From Marasmius tenuissimus (taxonomy: Eukaryota > Basidiomycota > Agaricomycetes > Agaricales > Marasmiaceae), in contig JAQOTA010000047.1 of the NCBI GenBank assembly GCA_029532415.1, positions 1,488,001 through 1,552,000 on the forward strand: DNA of 64,000 nucleotides. The letters are read 5' to 3'. The position numbers and the translations under genes were made by a program. The notes beneath the pieces were generated by a model that was given only the letters and a program-made list of their open reading frames with translations, was not told the DNA's origin and did not search any database. Below are positions 1-12,050 of the stretch, piece after piece (the stretch's first letter is position 1; each line of letters starts with the position of its first letter).

Positions 1-300
1 TTGTATTCTTCAGAATTAAAATCAACTTGGTTTCTGTTTTATCTCATTCATCTCATTCTGTCTCTTTCTCTCTATGTCCTCTATATCTTTATCCTCCTTT
101 CCCTTCCGGTTAAGGACAGTCAAAGACAACTCAACTCAACAGTGTCGTTGGCAAAACCTTTAACTATTGTCCAACCATCCGTTCGGCCTTCCGGTTGTCG
201 GAACCTCTCTCCAACTCTGACTAGTCCATTCTGACACGTCAGCTTCCGTCTTTTCCACTCAGACTTCTGTCCGGGCTGTCATATCTGCACAATCCTAACA
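1..300 (+). repeat. 5' LTR of the gypsy element (3' part only)
   Basis: Positions 1-300 align base for base with 13964-14262 and end in the same CCTAACA terminus. I count about 15 differences in 300 bp, mostly transitions plus one indel, so the LTRs have been diverging for some time. The remaining LTR, including the TATA region seen at 13940 in the other copy, is upstream of the window. Confidence 0.95.
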
Positions 301-589
301 GTATTTTGATTCTCGAACCTTGAGTTGAAATTACTGAATGTCCAGACAAGTCATTTCTGAATTCCCTGGACACTTCAACAAAGATCCACCAAACCAATTT
401 GTAGGAAGCATCTCCGCTTCCAAATCCATCTCAACAAACTGTTACGGTCGACGTAAAGAACGACAAGCGGTTTTCGGCAGCAGTGTCTGTGCTTCCAAAT
501 ATCAAATCAATGTACAATCAACTCCACGTATCAGCACACTCAATACCGTCGCACCACTTCCGCCTAGCAAGCTCTGACGTCCTACAACA
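301..589 (+). other. gypsy 5' leader without a clear primer-binding site
   Basis: This is the stretch between the LTR end and the first gag ATG. I see no standard TGG-type tRNA 3'-end primer site directly after the LTR. Bases 308-319 resemble the complement of a tRNA T-arm, but that is not enough to call a primer site. No gene is seen here. Confidence 0.5.
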
Positions 590-2256
590 ATGGCTTCAAG
601 ATACAGGACACTTGAGGATGGCAGAACAGTCTATGTAGGGGACAAGGTGCCTGAAACTCCTAGTCATCCTCCTCCTCCTCCGAAACCCGCATCCTGTCAA
701 GTTTTCTCTCCAGCTACTATCGAAGATCCTCGAGGGGTGCTTGATCCTGCAAAACTCGCACTAGCACTTGCCAAGGCCCATAACGATCCTCCTCAGAAAA
801 CAGCTAAGGGAAAAAACAAGGCCAATGAGGGAATAATTGATGACTATACTTTCGATGCCGCTGTTGATAAAGAACATTCATCCACTCCTCTGGTTACAGC
901 TCCGGTTATGCGGATACTGAACTACCAACAGAAACAGTGTTACCCGAAGGATCTGATCCACATAAACAGGTCAAAGAACCCAAGGGCTCTTGAGGTGGCA
1001 GTAGGTGCAGATCCTGAGCAGGTAGTAGCAGGGGTGGAGATACAGATACAGAGCCAGAAGGCGACAATGGATCCAATCACGAACCCGCTGATTCCAGACC
1101 ACCTGGATGCCCTGGTGATGGACCTCCTGGCAGAGGACCCTCCAGTGGATGAGGTGGAGGGCCCGGATTCCCTAGAGGTCCCGGGAATGATCTCTACCAA
1201 TTCAATATGATGGCGCTCGTACAATCCATGCTTGAGCACAACAAAATTATTGCCCAGCTCCTTGGGAAGAAGCCAGAAAAGAAGGGGAACGTCAAGGAAC
1301 CTGATACCTTTGACAGTACTCAACCCGACAAGCTTCTGAGCTTCATCGTCTCATGTATGATCGTTTTCAATCACCGTCCCTCCGACTTTCCTACCAATGC
1401 CAATAAAATTCACTACATCATTTCTTACCTCTGTGGCATGTGCCTTGAATACTTCCAACCCAAAATCCTATACTATGAAACCGATTCTGATCCGCCTGCT
1501 TGGATGTTCAGCCTCCGAGCATTCCTCAATGAACTGGAAATGTTCTTCGGACAGGTGGATACGATAGAGGAAGCCGAAGACAAGTTCGACAACCTCCGGA
1601 TGGGAGAAGGGGAGAAAATCAGGAAGTTCAAGGTTTGTTTCAACACTCTCGCAGCCAAGATCGGTTACGGTGAGAACACTCTCTGTCATGCCTATTATTG
1701 CGCTCTGCCAACGCGTATCAAAGATTTGCTTCCAAACGTTGGTGCTTGTCCTTCGACTCTCAAACAGTTGTGTGTGGTGTGCCAGGAATACGACTGGACG
1801 CACTGGGTATGCAAAGGGGAGAAATCCCGAGAGGGCCGAGCAGCAAAGTGCGCCAACAACAATTCCAATTCCAATTCCAACTCCCGATCCAACAACAACT
1901 TTGGAAATTGTTCGAACAACTCTTCCAGAGGTTCAGGCAGTTCCGGTGGCTTCAACAAGAGCTCTGGCAACTCTTCCGGAAACTCTTCCGGCAACAAGTC
2001 CAACACCAACAACAACTCTGGGTTGAATCTGACTTCCAACACGACGAACCCGGTTGCCCAGTATCTTGGTAAGGATGGAAAGTTGAAGCCGGAAGAGAAG
2101 GAACGTCAGAAGAAGAACAACTTGTGCATGTTCTGCGGCGGAAAGCACAAGACCAATGATTGTAGGAAGCGACCTGCAGCCGGTTCTCAGGCTAAAGGTC
2201 GTGCTGCGGCTACTTCAGACGCCTCCACATCCAAACTGGATGAGGCAAAAAAATAG
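590..2256 (+). pseudogene. gag: gypsy gag, broken by a frameshift and TGA codons
   Basis: An ATG at 590 opens a Pro-rich N-terminus. Near 900 the homologous reading moves to another frame, which runs on to 2256. In that second frame TGA codons occur at 991, 1015 and 1150 within a Gly/Pro/Ser-rich linker. The later part has a retrotransposon capsid-like region, a long Asn/Ser-rich low-complexity stretch at about 1850-2040, and a zinc-knuckle-like CX2CX3HX4C motif at about 2128-2166. Gag forms the particle shell and binds RNA. The ATG at 1207 is only an internal methionine, not a genuine start. The broken frame means no functional Gag is expected. Confidence 0.85.
2247..2253 (+). promoter_or_regulatory. 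candidate -1 ribosomal frameshift heptamer at the gag/pol boundary
   Basis: Seven A residues lie in the zero frame as A-AAA-AAA and are followed at once by the gag TAG stop. The -1 frame then continues into the protease domain, through one TGA at 2286. This fits a slippery heptamer (X XXY YYZ type). I did not establish a downstream stimulatory structure. Confidence 0.5.
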
Positions 2257-4273
2257 TCCGCAACTCCGAACCCTCAGAACGAGTTTGAAGTTGCGTTGAG
2301 CCAGATTGTTCCACCAAGGTAACTCTCAACACAGCCACTCTTTCTTCGCCTAATTCTCTTACTCTTACTCTTTCTTCAAATATGTCTACTTCTTCCAATA
2401 AACACGAACAGTCATCCACTACTGTACCATTATTATTTTTTGCTCTCGTTGATTCCGGTTTGTCCCACTGCTTTATAGATATGAAGTATGTGGAACATAA
2501 CCCAGTACCTACCGTTCCAATACCACCTATTTCCCTTCGCCTTCTCAATGGTTCCCCTGGTTCCACTATTTTGTGCATGGCCTCTTTACCTATCATTTTT
2601 TCTTCTGGAAACATCCTTCCGATTGACTTTTATGTCACTCTCCTTGATTTGGCTTGCAGCCTAGTTTTAGGATATAACTGGCTTCACCACTACAACCCGT
2701 TGGTTGATTGATTGAACAACAGTATCGAATTCCGGACAAAGCCTATTCTGTCTCAAGCCAGCCCTTCTGACTCGCTCTTCCGAGCCCTCGGAAGTCTCTC
2801 CTCAGCCTTGTTTGCCTTGGCGCAAGGCTAAGTCTCCATCTTATCCATTCGAGCCCATCTATTCCTACGCTGATCTCGTCTCCTATAGCTCCAAAGGTTT
2901 CCCTCATATCAGCTGGCGCTTACCTCCGAGCGAAGTCCAAGTCCGGTGCTCAGGCATTCACCATCCAGATGATGCCTTCCGACACGGTCTTCGGATGTGC
3001 AGTGGAGCTTTCCAAGGAAGATTTAGCAATCATTCCGTCTGAATACCACGAATTCACAGCCGTCTTCAGTCCAGAAATGTTGAACCAGCTTCTGCCACAT
3101 CGGGGAGAAGACAACGTGAAGATTCAGTTAGAGGAAGGAACAGAACCACCTCTTGGTCCGATCTACTCCCTTTTTCAAACGGAGATCACAGCTCTCTGGG
3201 AATTCATCAATGAACATCTTCACGCCGGGCTCATCACTCCATCCAAATCTCCTTTCGGCGCTCCCGTTCTCTTTGTCAAGAAGAAGAGTGGTGATCTTCG
3301 ACTCTGTGTCGACTTCTGGGGTCTCAATAAGATTACCAAAAAGGATCACTATCTGCTCCCTCTCATCTCTCACCTTCTTGACGCTCCGCAGAAGGCTCAG
3401 ATCTATACCAAGCTTGACCTCTGTCACGTTTATCACCTTGTGCGTATTGCCGACAGTGATGAATACAAGACCACTTTCCGGACCTGTTATGGCTCATTCG
3501 AGTGGCAGGTTATGCCGGAAGGACTATCCAACGCACCTGCAGTCTTCCAACGCTTCTTCAACAACATTTTCTCTGATATGCTTGATGTTAACATTTTAGT
3601 TTACCTAGACGACATCCTCATCTATTCCAACAACATCTCCCCTCACAAGAAGCATGTCCGGGAGGTTCTCAAACGCCTCCAGGCAAACGGATTGTACTGC
3701 AAAGCTTCCAAGTGCGAATTCCATACTGATACTATCAAATACCTTGGCTACATCCTTTTGCCAGACAGTCTTCAAATGGATATGTCCAAAGTGGATATCA
3801 TTGCCAAGTGGCCTACGCCACACAAAGTTAAGGATATTCAATCTTTCCTCGGCTTTTGCAACTTCTATCAGTGTTTTATCTTCAACTATAGCGCCATTAC
3901 CATTCCTTTAACCCGCCTCACTCGGAAAGACATTCATTGAAACTTCAGCCCGGAATGCCAGGCTGCCTTCGATACTCTGAAAGAGGCATTCACTCATGCT
4001 CCTATCCTCACGCACTGGATTCCTGATTGAGAAATCATTGTGGAAACTGACACATCCGACTATGCATTGGCAGCTATCCTCTCTATCTGGACCGACAACG
4101 GTGAGATCCATCCTATCGCATTCCACTCCTGGACTTTCACTCCTCCGGAACTCAACTACGATGTGCATGACAAAGAGCTTCTCGCTATCTTTGAGGTGTT
4201 CAAACGTTGGCGGCACTACTTGGAAGGTTCTAAAAATCCGGTCAACGTGGTAACGGATCACAAAAATCTCTAA
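2250..4273 (+). pseudogene. pol: gypsy pol, left part: aspartic protease, reverse transcriptase, start of RNase H
   Basis: The protease shows VDSG followed by Ser-His and Phe-Ile at about 2448-2480. Reverse transcriptase spans about 3150-3700 and has the YLDD catalytic box at about 3601-3612. RNase H begins at about 4035 with VETDTSDYALAAI. Breaks are TGA at 2286, 2709, 3938 and 4028, TAA at 4271, and reading-frame shifts near 2750-2810 and near 2915. At 2709 and 3938 the family normally has Trp, so these look like TGG to TGA. RNase H is cut by the inner copia element about 18 bp after the TAA; the rest resumes after 10216. It would make cDNA in the particle if intact. Confidence 0.9.
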
Positions 4274-4291
4274 TATTTCACTACTACAAAG

Positions 4292-4401
4292 ACATGCAAT
4301 ATGAGTACTTTTACTACTCTCGTTGCTGCCTCTAAGCCTATCTCCAGGTGAGCTAGTCTGTCCCATGCTGCCACTGCATGGGCAGGACCTCTGCCTCAAC
4401 A
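4292..4401 (+). repeat. 5' LTR of the inner copia element, lacking its first 148 bp
   Basis: This matches 10107-10216 except for CATG against CGTG. The first 148 bp of the LTR, including the TATATAAG box at 10086 of the 3' copy, are absent. Gypsy sequence directly precedes position 4292. About 20 gypsy codons are also missing across the insertion, so a single deletion probably removed the left junction. Confidence 0.9.
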
Positions 4402-4413
4402 GGTTATGGGCCC
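4402..4413 (+). promoter_or_regulatory. primer-binding site complementary to an initiator-tRNA anticodon arm
   Basis: GGTTATGGGCCC follows the LTR directly. Its complement GGGCCCATAACC is the anticodon stem-loop of an initiator tRNA-Met with CAT anticodon. Half-tRNA priming from the iMet anticodon region is established for Drosophila copia. The same 12 bases occur after the LTR of the second copia element (16406-16417, minus). Confidence 0.65.
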
Positions 4414-4728
4414 CGGTGCCCTATCGATGTGCCCTGCGATGGCAGCTCTCTAGGATGTGCACCTTTATTGTGTGCTGCCTATGATGATGCGCTATTGTGG
4501 TCATTGCACTCGATAACCATCATGACTGCTTGATCACTGTTGTGATGGGCAGACCGTTAACACCAGTACTGGACCTGTGTTGTTGACATCTTGATTGATG
4601 CTTGGCACTGATGGATCATGTCCTCAACAAACGGTTGATGGCTGTTGCCATTGATCGTGCAGTGATTTCTTTTATCATTGCCTATGATGATGAACATATG
4701 CTGATTGTTGTTTTATCTCCAGATCGCT
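4414..4728 (+). other. copia 5' leader with a 3' splice site-like end
   Basis: This is the untranslated leader of the inner copia element. It ends with CTGAT, a T-rich tract and CAG at 4720-4722, a few bases before the gag ATG. The second copia leader ends the same way (CTGAT, T-rich, TAG at 16179-16181, minus), so the leader may be spliced. I could not fix a donor. Confidence 0.4.
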
Positions 4729-7700
4729 ATGGCTCCTGTTATGTCTACCCTTATCCCCACCGTTGAGGTCTTCAGCGGTGTCAACTGGTGCAAATGGTCC
4801 AAGGGTCTTGGTACCTATGCCATGATCAACGAGTTCTACAACCACTACACCAACGACAATCCTGAACCCAATGCCCCCGAGAAACCTAAAGAACCAGCAG
4901 AACCCAAGCCGACTACTCGCACTGTCACCGTTCCTGCTCGTGAAGGTGGAGAAGCTACTCGACGTACAGAGACAGTCTCCCCTACCGATGAACAGATGCA
5001 GCAGTATGGTAGGGATCTTAAGCAGTATGCTAAGGATTTGGAAAGGTACGAGAAGGATCTTCTCAGGCACGAGAAGGACCATCGACGTTGGAAGAAGTAT
5101 GAATTCAAGGCCATGGGTGCACTACGTGCCACCACCACCATTGCCGTGCAGAGTATTATCGAGGATGATGACACGGCTTGGAACGCTTGGGAGAAGATCA
5201 AGGCTCGTTATGGTCAACAGACTTCTGTTTCTGTTTGGGCTGACTTCAAGTCGGTCATGGAGTTTCGTTTGTCCGGTGGTAACCCTGTTCCCGAGATTGC
5301 TAGACTCGAACTTCTATTCGGCCAACTCTCTGAAGCTCAGATCGAACTCCCTACCCTCATCAAAGCCATGCTCCTCCTCTCTATCATTCCACAGTCATGG
5401 GCCAACGCTCGTGAATTCGCTACCAATGGTAACTCACCAGCTGAACTTACTTTCGAAGTGGCTCGTGATGCCGTCATTAACCACTACGAAGCTCGGAAAC
5501 CCGCTCCTCTCGCGTCACGCATCTCTTCTGTCAAGAAGAAGGACAAAGACCCGAAGTTTAACCAGCAGTCTAATCCTCCTTTGTTGTCGTCTAACAATAA
5601 CAACCAGTCTAATAAGGACAACGACCGGAAGAAGAAGAACAACCGACGTGGCAGGAAGAAGAAGGGTGATTCCTCTCACAAGGGTCATTCTCATATTGCG
5701 TCCCTCGCTCATTTGTCCATCTCCACACCCCCCATCGTTCCTGATACTCCATCTGTCGTACATCCCGCGGACCGATCCCGGGATCCACTCCACATGCAGC
5801 GTTTCTCTGGTGCTACCTCGGGTGGTACTGTTTTTGAGAATGCTCAGGCTGCTCGCAGTCTTGCCGATCGTCTTGGTATTCCCAAGTATGCCCACGTCCT
5901 TGAACCTATGGAACAGGGATATGCGGCTGCTTCCTCTTCATCCCTGAAGCATCGTATTGATGGTCCCTCCTCCACTGCTCCACCTGCAAAGCGTGCTAAG
6001 AGCGTCGAGAAGGTTTACGACCTCTGTGACTCCTTCTATGAGGACTCCGACTCTGAGCGTGAGGACCGTATCGCGTTGAACGCTGTTAACGATTCTTTGC
6101 GTACGGAAATCGCGAGTGGAAGTGCCATGGACGTTGACAGCGAGATTGCAGATGCCGCTGGTTTTTCTGACGATGTTGAGTACGATTCAGTCTCCATCAG
6201 ATCTGAGGAATCTGACGATGACAGGCAAGTGCCTTATCTCAGTCTTTCTTCTAACACTGATACGAACCTACAGTGCGCTGCTTTACTAGCCGCTTCTAAA
6301 CGTAGTAGTTCGAGTATTGTGTCCCGTATGAAATTTGCGCAATATATTGGTGATCACTTTGCCACATGTGCCAATTGTAAGGGAAAGAAGGCGACTGGAA
6401 GCTTGCAAGAGTGGATCGTCGATTCAGGTGCCTCATCGCACTTTACTTATGATCTCGAAGATTTTGCCGAGTATGAACCCATGAACAATGGACCGCAGCT
6501 AAACACTGCACAGAAGGACAACCCTATCCAAATTAAGGGGAAAGGGACTGTGTTCATCTCTCATTCTGTTGAAGGATCTGACGGTCGTATGGAGGAACAC
6601 ATTACGCGACTCTATCCTGTCTATTATGTTCCACTTCTGTCAATTCGACTTCTCTCGCTTGGAGAATTCTTGCAAGGTGGTCTGCAAGTACGCGGATCGT
6701 CTAGCAAATTGGCTTTTTATAACAAGGGTCAACGCCAGTCATTGGTATCTTACCCGCTCACGCCTGGTCAAACCATCTTTTGGGTTAGCTCGCAGAAAGC
6801 CTCTGCTCGTAGCTTAATGGCCAAGTCAATGATGGACAAAGTTGACTACAAGGTTCTACACAGACGTTTCGGACATTGTTCAGACAAGGCTCTGGATAAA
6901 GCTCGGAAGCATACTAAGAACTTCCCGGAATTCGACCGAAAACCGAAGAAAACCCGATTATGCCGAGGATGTGCAGAAGGAAAGATGCACTCCAGATCGT
7001 TCCCTGACTCCACTACCCGTGCCTCGAAACCCTTCAAGAAAATCCACTCCGACCTCAAACAATTTCCCACTGAGTCGTACCATAAATACAAATGGTATAT
7101 GTCGTTTGTCGACGACTGTACTTCACATGGCTGGACAATGCTCATGCGATGTAAATCTGACTCTGTCAAGTTGCTCCGTGACTTTATTGCTATGGTGAAG
7201 GTGCAATTCGGTGTTGATATCAAGGAATGGATGTCCGATGGAGGGGGAGAGTACAAATCGCATGTTTTCGATGATGTACTAAAGGAGCACAGTATCAAAA
7301 TTCTGACCAGCATTCCATATACGCCGGAACAGAATGGTCGTGCAGAACGGTTCAATCGGACCATTGTCGAGAAAGCTCAAGCTCTTCGTTTTGATGCTTG
7401 TCTTCCACCTTCTTGGTGGGAATTCTGTATATTGCACGCCGTTGTACTTCACAATCGGACGCCGGGACGCCGTCCCAGCGTTTACGTTGGTTGACCCCGT
7501 ATGAGAAGTTGCATGGCAGTGCACCGGATGTTTCGGATCTCCGAGTCTTCGGATGTGCAGCGTATGCGTTTATTCCTGAAAAGCGTCGAGTTAACAAGTT
7601 ATCTCCGCGTTCGGAACTGATGACCTTCATTGGTTTTCAGGAAGGCATGAAAGGATATGTCTTCATGAAGATGTCTAATAATACTATCTTCAAAAGCGCT

Positions 7701-9917
7701 ACTGCTCTGTTTGATGAAAACTTGTTCCCGAAGTGTTCTGATAAGAAACCTCGTGGCTTTACCCCGGTGGGTGAAATCCCTGAAATACCGCCGGTATTGG
7801 GTGAAAATCCCAACTTCTCTTCGGATAGTGATGATGATTCGTCTGATGACGATCTATATCCTCCCGAGAACCTTCCAAAGCGATCGGAATCTCCTCATGA
7901 CAATGATGGAGATGGTACTGTACCTCAGGGTGAACGTCAACACTCTGATCCTGATCCTCCGGTCCAGCCTCCCAGGCCACCTACACCAGTGGGTGGTAAA
8001 GAGCAGTCTCCGCCGCCAAGGCGTTCAGGCAGGAAACAGACGGGTACTAAGCAACCTGATAACGTATTTGGTGAACAACGAGACCCAAATAATCCCTCGC
8101 GCATTGTGCGTGATATGGAGAAAAATTCTACATGGAGAGATGCCACGGGTGATAGAGAACCCATGGATCCGCCTACTACTTGTAGGAGAGGCAGACCTAG
8201 AAAAGTTCCTGGGACTAATCATGCCAGTCTGTCTACCATGTGTAACTCCAGGGGGAGTCAACCCGATAGCTTAGTGCAACAATTATCCCAGGAAGGGGGA
8301 GTAGGTTTCGTGATTTATCTGTTAAATCGGGCAGTTCCTGTTCACGATGACCTCACCGATATGTCTAACGTTCGAGAGTGGACTCTCCGTGACATACTGA
8401 AGCTGCCAGCTGAGCAGCAGAGAGAATGGAAGGCCGCTTGCCGCGATGAACTAGAGGCTCTTCGCAAGCGCAAAGTCTTTGAATTGGTTGACCTACCTAA
8501 AGGTGGCAAGGCTGTCAAAAACAGATGGGTGTTTGACGTTAAGTCAGACAGTCGAAAGAAAGCTTGACTTGTTGCCAAGGGTTTCTCTCAGGTCGAAGGA
8601 GTTGACTTTGATGAGATCTTCTCACCAGTTGTGCGGTTTGAAACTGTACGGATGATGCTCGCACTTGCAGCTCTCAAGAACTGGCACATTCAGGCATTGG
8701 ATGTGAAGAACGCCTTCCTTTATGGCGAACTTAAAGAAGAGATCTATATGGATCAACCTGAAGGTTTCAAGGTTAAGGGTCAGGAAGGCAAAGTCTATCG
8801 CCTTCGCTGTGCATTATATGGACTGAAGCAAGCCGCTCTTGAGTGGTGGCATGCCCTCAGCTCGTCCATGGAAGTAATGGGCTTTAAACGCTTAACTTCC
8901 GATGCAGGTCTTTTCATCTGCAAAGATCGAGAGACTGGTGAAGAATGTATCGCTTTGATATATGTCGACGATGCATTATTCCTTGGACCCAACAAAGCTT
9001 TTGTCGAAAAGAAGAAAGCCGAGTTTATGGCTCGTTGGGAATGCCGTGATCCTGGAGAAGTTAAAGAGTTCTTGCGCATGCGTATTCGTCGCAAAGGCCG
9101 CAAAATCCTTCTTGACCAGACTGACTATTTGAAGAAGGTCTTGAAGCAATTCGGCATGCAGAATGCAAAAGCAGCTGATACTCCTCTTCCTGCCGGCTAT
9201 ATTCCACAACCCAACGAAGGTCCTGTTGATCCCGAACATCGTGCTCGATATCAATCAGTGATTGGATCGCTTTTGTATATAATGCTTGGCACTCGTCCAG
9301 ATATTGCCTACGCTGTTACAAAGCTTTCTCAATTCTCTGCTAATCTATCGGAGGATCACCTGAAGAAGGCGCTTTATATTTGTCGCTATCTTGCAGGAAC
9401 TCCAGACTATGCATTGGTCTATGATGGAGCCTCTGACGGAGGTTTATTAGCATTCACTGATTCTGATTGGGCTGCTGATCCTATCAAGCGTCGGTCGATC
9501 ACGGGCTATTTCTTCAAATTGGCAGGTGGCATCTTCTGTTGGCAATCACGCGCCCAGAAGACTGTTGCGCTTTCATCCACTGAAGCTGAATATATGGCGC
9601 TATCCGACTGTAGTTGTCAAGCTGTGTGGATTCAACAGTTACTCTCTGAACTTGGGATTGATATGACTCCCGTACCCATATGTGCAGATAATCAAGGCTC
9701 GATTTTTATTGCCTCCAACCCAGTTCAGGAACGTCGCACCAAACACATTGATATTCGCTATCACTACATTCGCGAATGTGTTTCAGACCGCAAGGTCGAT
9801 CTTTTCTTTATTAATGGTGCCTACAATCCTGCGGACATGTTTACCAAGAATTTGGGTCATGTCAAGTTCTCCGCTTTTAGAGAACATCTTGGACTTGAAT
9901 TTTATTTGTCCGAATAG
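4729..9917 (+). pseudogene. gag-pol: copia gag-pol polyprotein with one frameshift and one nonsense codon
   Basis: The reading starts at the ATG at 4729; upstream in-frame codons belong to the leader. Domains in order: UBN2-like gag; a short CX2C motif; aspartic protease DSGASSHFT at 6421-6447; GAG-pre-integrase HHCC at about 6860-6970; integrase with Asp (HSDLK), Asp (SDGGGEY) and Glu (GRAERFNRT) at about 7046-7360; RVT_2 with YVDD at about 8962-8973; and RNase H (TDSDW, STEAEYMAL) at about 9460-9610. A perfect 8-bp tandem duplication (7457-7464 and 7465-7472) shifts the frame within integrase. TGA at 8565-8567 interrupts RT where relatives have Arg. Apart from these two lesions the protein is full length, which fits a recent insertion. 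Confidence 0.92.
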
Positions 9918-9944
9918 ACGCTTCGTGCTCTACTTGTTCCGCAC

Positions 9945-9958
9945 TTAGCGAGGGGGAG
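9945..9958 (+). other. copia polypurine tract
   Basis: The purine run GCGAGGGGGAG lies immediately before the TGTTGA start of the 3' LTR, the standard position for plus-strand cDNA priming. Confidence 0.75.
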
Positions 9959-10216
9959 TGTTGAATCCGGACTCCCGGATATATGGACCGTTGTATCGGG
10001 CCGCATCTATGCTTCAATCGTTTCACTATGATCTATGCTATTCCTAGACACTCCTGATATAGTAGCTACAGCCACACCTGTATAGTATATAAGTAGCTCT
10101 GTATCTACATGCAATATGAGTACTTTTACTACTCTCGTTGCTGCCTCTAAGCCTATCTCCAGGTGAGCTAGTCTGTCCCATGCTGCCACTGCGTGGGCAG
10201 GACCTCTGCCTCAACA
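9959..10216 (+). repeat. 3' LTR of the inner copia element
   Basis: The LTR is 258 bp with TGTTGA/TCAACA inverted ends and TATATAAG at 10086-10093. Gypsy RNase H/linker coding sequence (reading GKLGAKPDAL) begins just after it. Confidence 0.93.
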
Positions 10217-11950
10217 CGTTTCTGTCCTGGCAAGCTCGGCGCAAAACCAGATGCTTTGACTAGACGATGGGACGTCTATCCTAAAGAGGGGGATACACCT
10301 TACGCCCATCTCAATCCACACAACTTCCGATCTGTATTCACTCAGGAACAACTCACCACTTCCCTCCGAGCTACATTCCTTGAAGGTCCAGTTCTTTGCG
10401 CAAGCGTTATCATGGACGTCGAGCAGCTCCATGAAGACATCCGGACTGCTCAGACAGAAGATTCCTCCCTCATTCAACACTTCTGAACCGCTTCCGACAC
10501 TTCCGACGAGACTAGATGGACTGTCGACAAGACAGGTTTCCTCTGTTTAAATGACAGAATCTATGTTCCCGAAGCCAACAACCTCTGACTCAGAATCCTC
10601 CAACAATATCACGATCATATTATCTCTGGTCACTTCGGACAAAACCGGACTCTAGAAACCATCCGACATCAGTATACATGGCCTCTCATCCGAGAGTTCG
10701 TGCAAGACTACGTTCGCTCCTGTGTAATTTGTGCACGGAACAAGACTCCACGACATCGGCCATATGGACTTCTACGACCTCTTCCGGTTCCCGCACGACC
10801 ATGGGACTCTATATCTATGGACTTCATTGAGGAACTTCCAAACTCTAACAGTTTCAATTCCATCCTAGTTATCATCGACCGCGCTTCAAAACAAGCAATC
10901 TTCATTCCTACCGACATCCATATCACTTCTGAACAGCTTGCTCGACTCTTCATTATCCATGTGTTCTCTAAACATGGTGTTCCTCAGCACGTTACCTCTG
11001 ACCGTGGTTTCGAATTTGTTTCCCATTTCATGTGTTCTCTTGGGAAAGCCCTTGACATCAATCTTCATTACACTTCTGGTTAGTACCCTTCCACCGACCG
11101 ACAGACTGAACAGGCAAATCAGATGCTTGAGCAGTATATCCAAGTCTACTGTTCTTACCAGCAGGACAACTGCGATGAACTCCTGCCTCTCACCAAGTTC
11201 GCTTACAACAATGCTCCGAACGCTTCCACCGGAATCTCACCATTCTTTGCTAACAAGGGTTATCATCTGAACATCACCATCCACCCGGAATGAGACATGG
11301 CTTCCGCCCGTGCACGAGACTTTGTGGTTGATCTAGATGAGCTTCATTCCATGCTCTGAGAAGAACTTACTCATGCCCAAACCCATATGAAGGAACAGAA
11401 GGATCGACATCTCCAGCCTCAGCCAGAATGGAAGATTGGCGATAAAGTTATGGTCTCCGCTAAGTACATCAAAATGACCAGACCTACCGCTAAATTCCCT
11501 GAGAAATTCCTAGGTCCTTTTGAGATCATTGCTACACCATCTCCAGTTGCCTATACCCTCTGACTTCCGACCGAATTCCATACCATCCATCCAACTTTCC
11601 ACGTTTCCCAACTCGAATCCATCCTTCCGAACCCCATTCCAAATCGTGTCCAGCCTCCTCCAGGTCCCATCGAATTAGACACCAGAGAAGAAGATCATTA
11701 CGAGATTTCCGAAATCCTAGACTCCAAGATCGACTGTCCTTTCAAGTGCAAGTTACAATATTGCATCCGGTGGCTTGGATACGAAGGCATTGACGAGGAG
11801 TTTTCTTGGGTCACGGCAGACAACTTCAATGCTCTGGACCTCCTCCGAGCATTCCACGAGCATTATCCTCATAAACCTGGACCTATTGATTCTCTCTAAG
11901 TTCATTTCATCATTCCGATTCTGTTTCCGACTATTTTATGATTCACTCAT
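10217..11950 (+). pseudogene. pol: gypsy pol, right part: integrase and chromodomain
   Basis: The sequence resumes in the same frame as the RT. The integrase zinc module is HX4H...CVIC at about 10610-10737. The catalytic core has Asp (SMDFIEE), Asp (SDRGFEF) and Glu (RQTEQAN). The C-terminus (about 11690-11870) is a chromodomain with YEISEILDSK, YCIRWLGYEG and FSWVTADNF, which in chromoviruses guides integration to heterochromatin. In-frame stops are TGA at 10484, 10586, 11291, 11357 and 11561, and TAG at 11081. At least four of the TGA sites fall where relatives carry Arg, consistent with CGA to TGA deamination. No functional product is expected. Confidence 0.9.
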
Positions 11951-12050
11951 GATTCTGAGTAAGGCCTTCCGGTCAGGCGACATTTCACAACTATTCTACA
12001 AAGTACAAAAAAATTCAAGAAAATTATCCAGCTTCTGGACGTTCCATCCC

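Larger units (their letters stand above)
4292..10216 (+). mobile_element. Ty1/copia retrotransposon nested in gypsy pol, nearly intact
   Basis: The layout is a truncated 5' LTR (4292-4401), a primer site (4402-4413), gag-pol (4729-9917), a polypurine tract and a full 3' LTR (9959-10216) with TGTTGA...TCAACA ends. The domain order protease, integrase, RT, RNase H is diagnostic of copia. Gypsy coding sequence abuts both ends: RNase H on the left, and the end of RNase H and its linker on the right. The two LTRs differ at one base in their shared 110 bp, so the insertion is young compared with its host element. Confidence 0.93.

Noticed and set aside
2286..11563. TGA read as Trp (alternative code)
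   Set aside because: Several TGA sites fall where relatives have Arg, and TAA, TAG and frameshifts also occur; decay explains it better.
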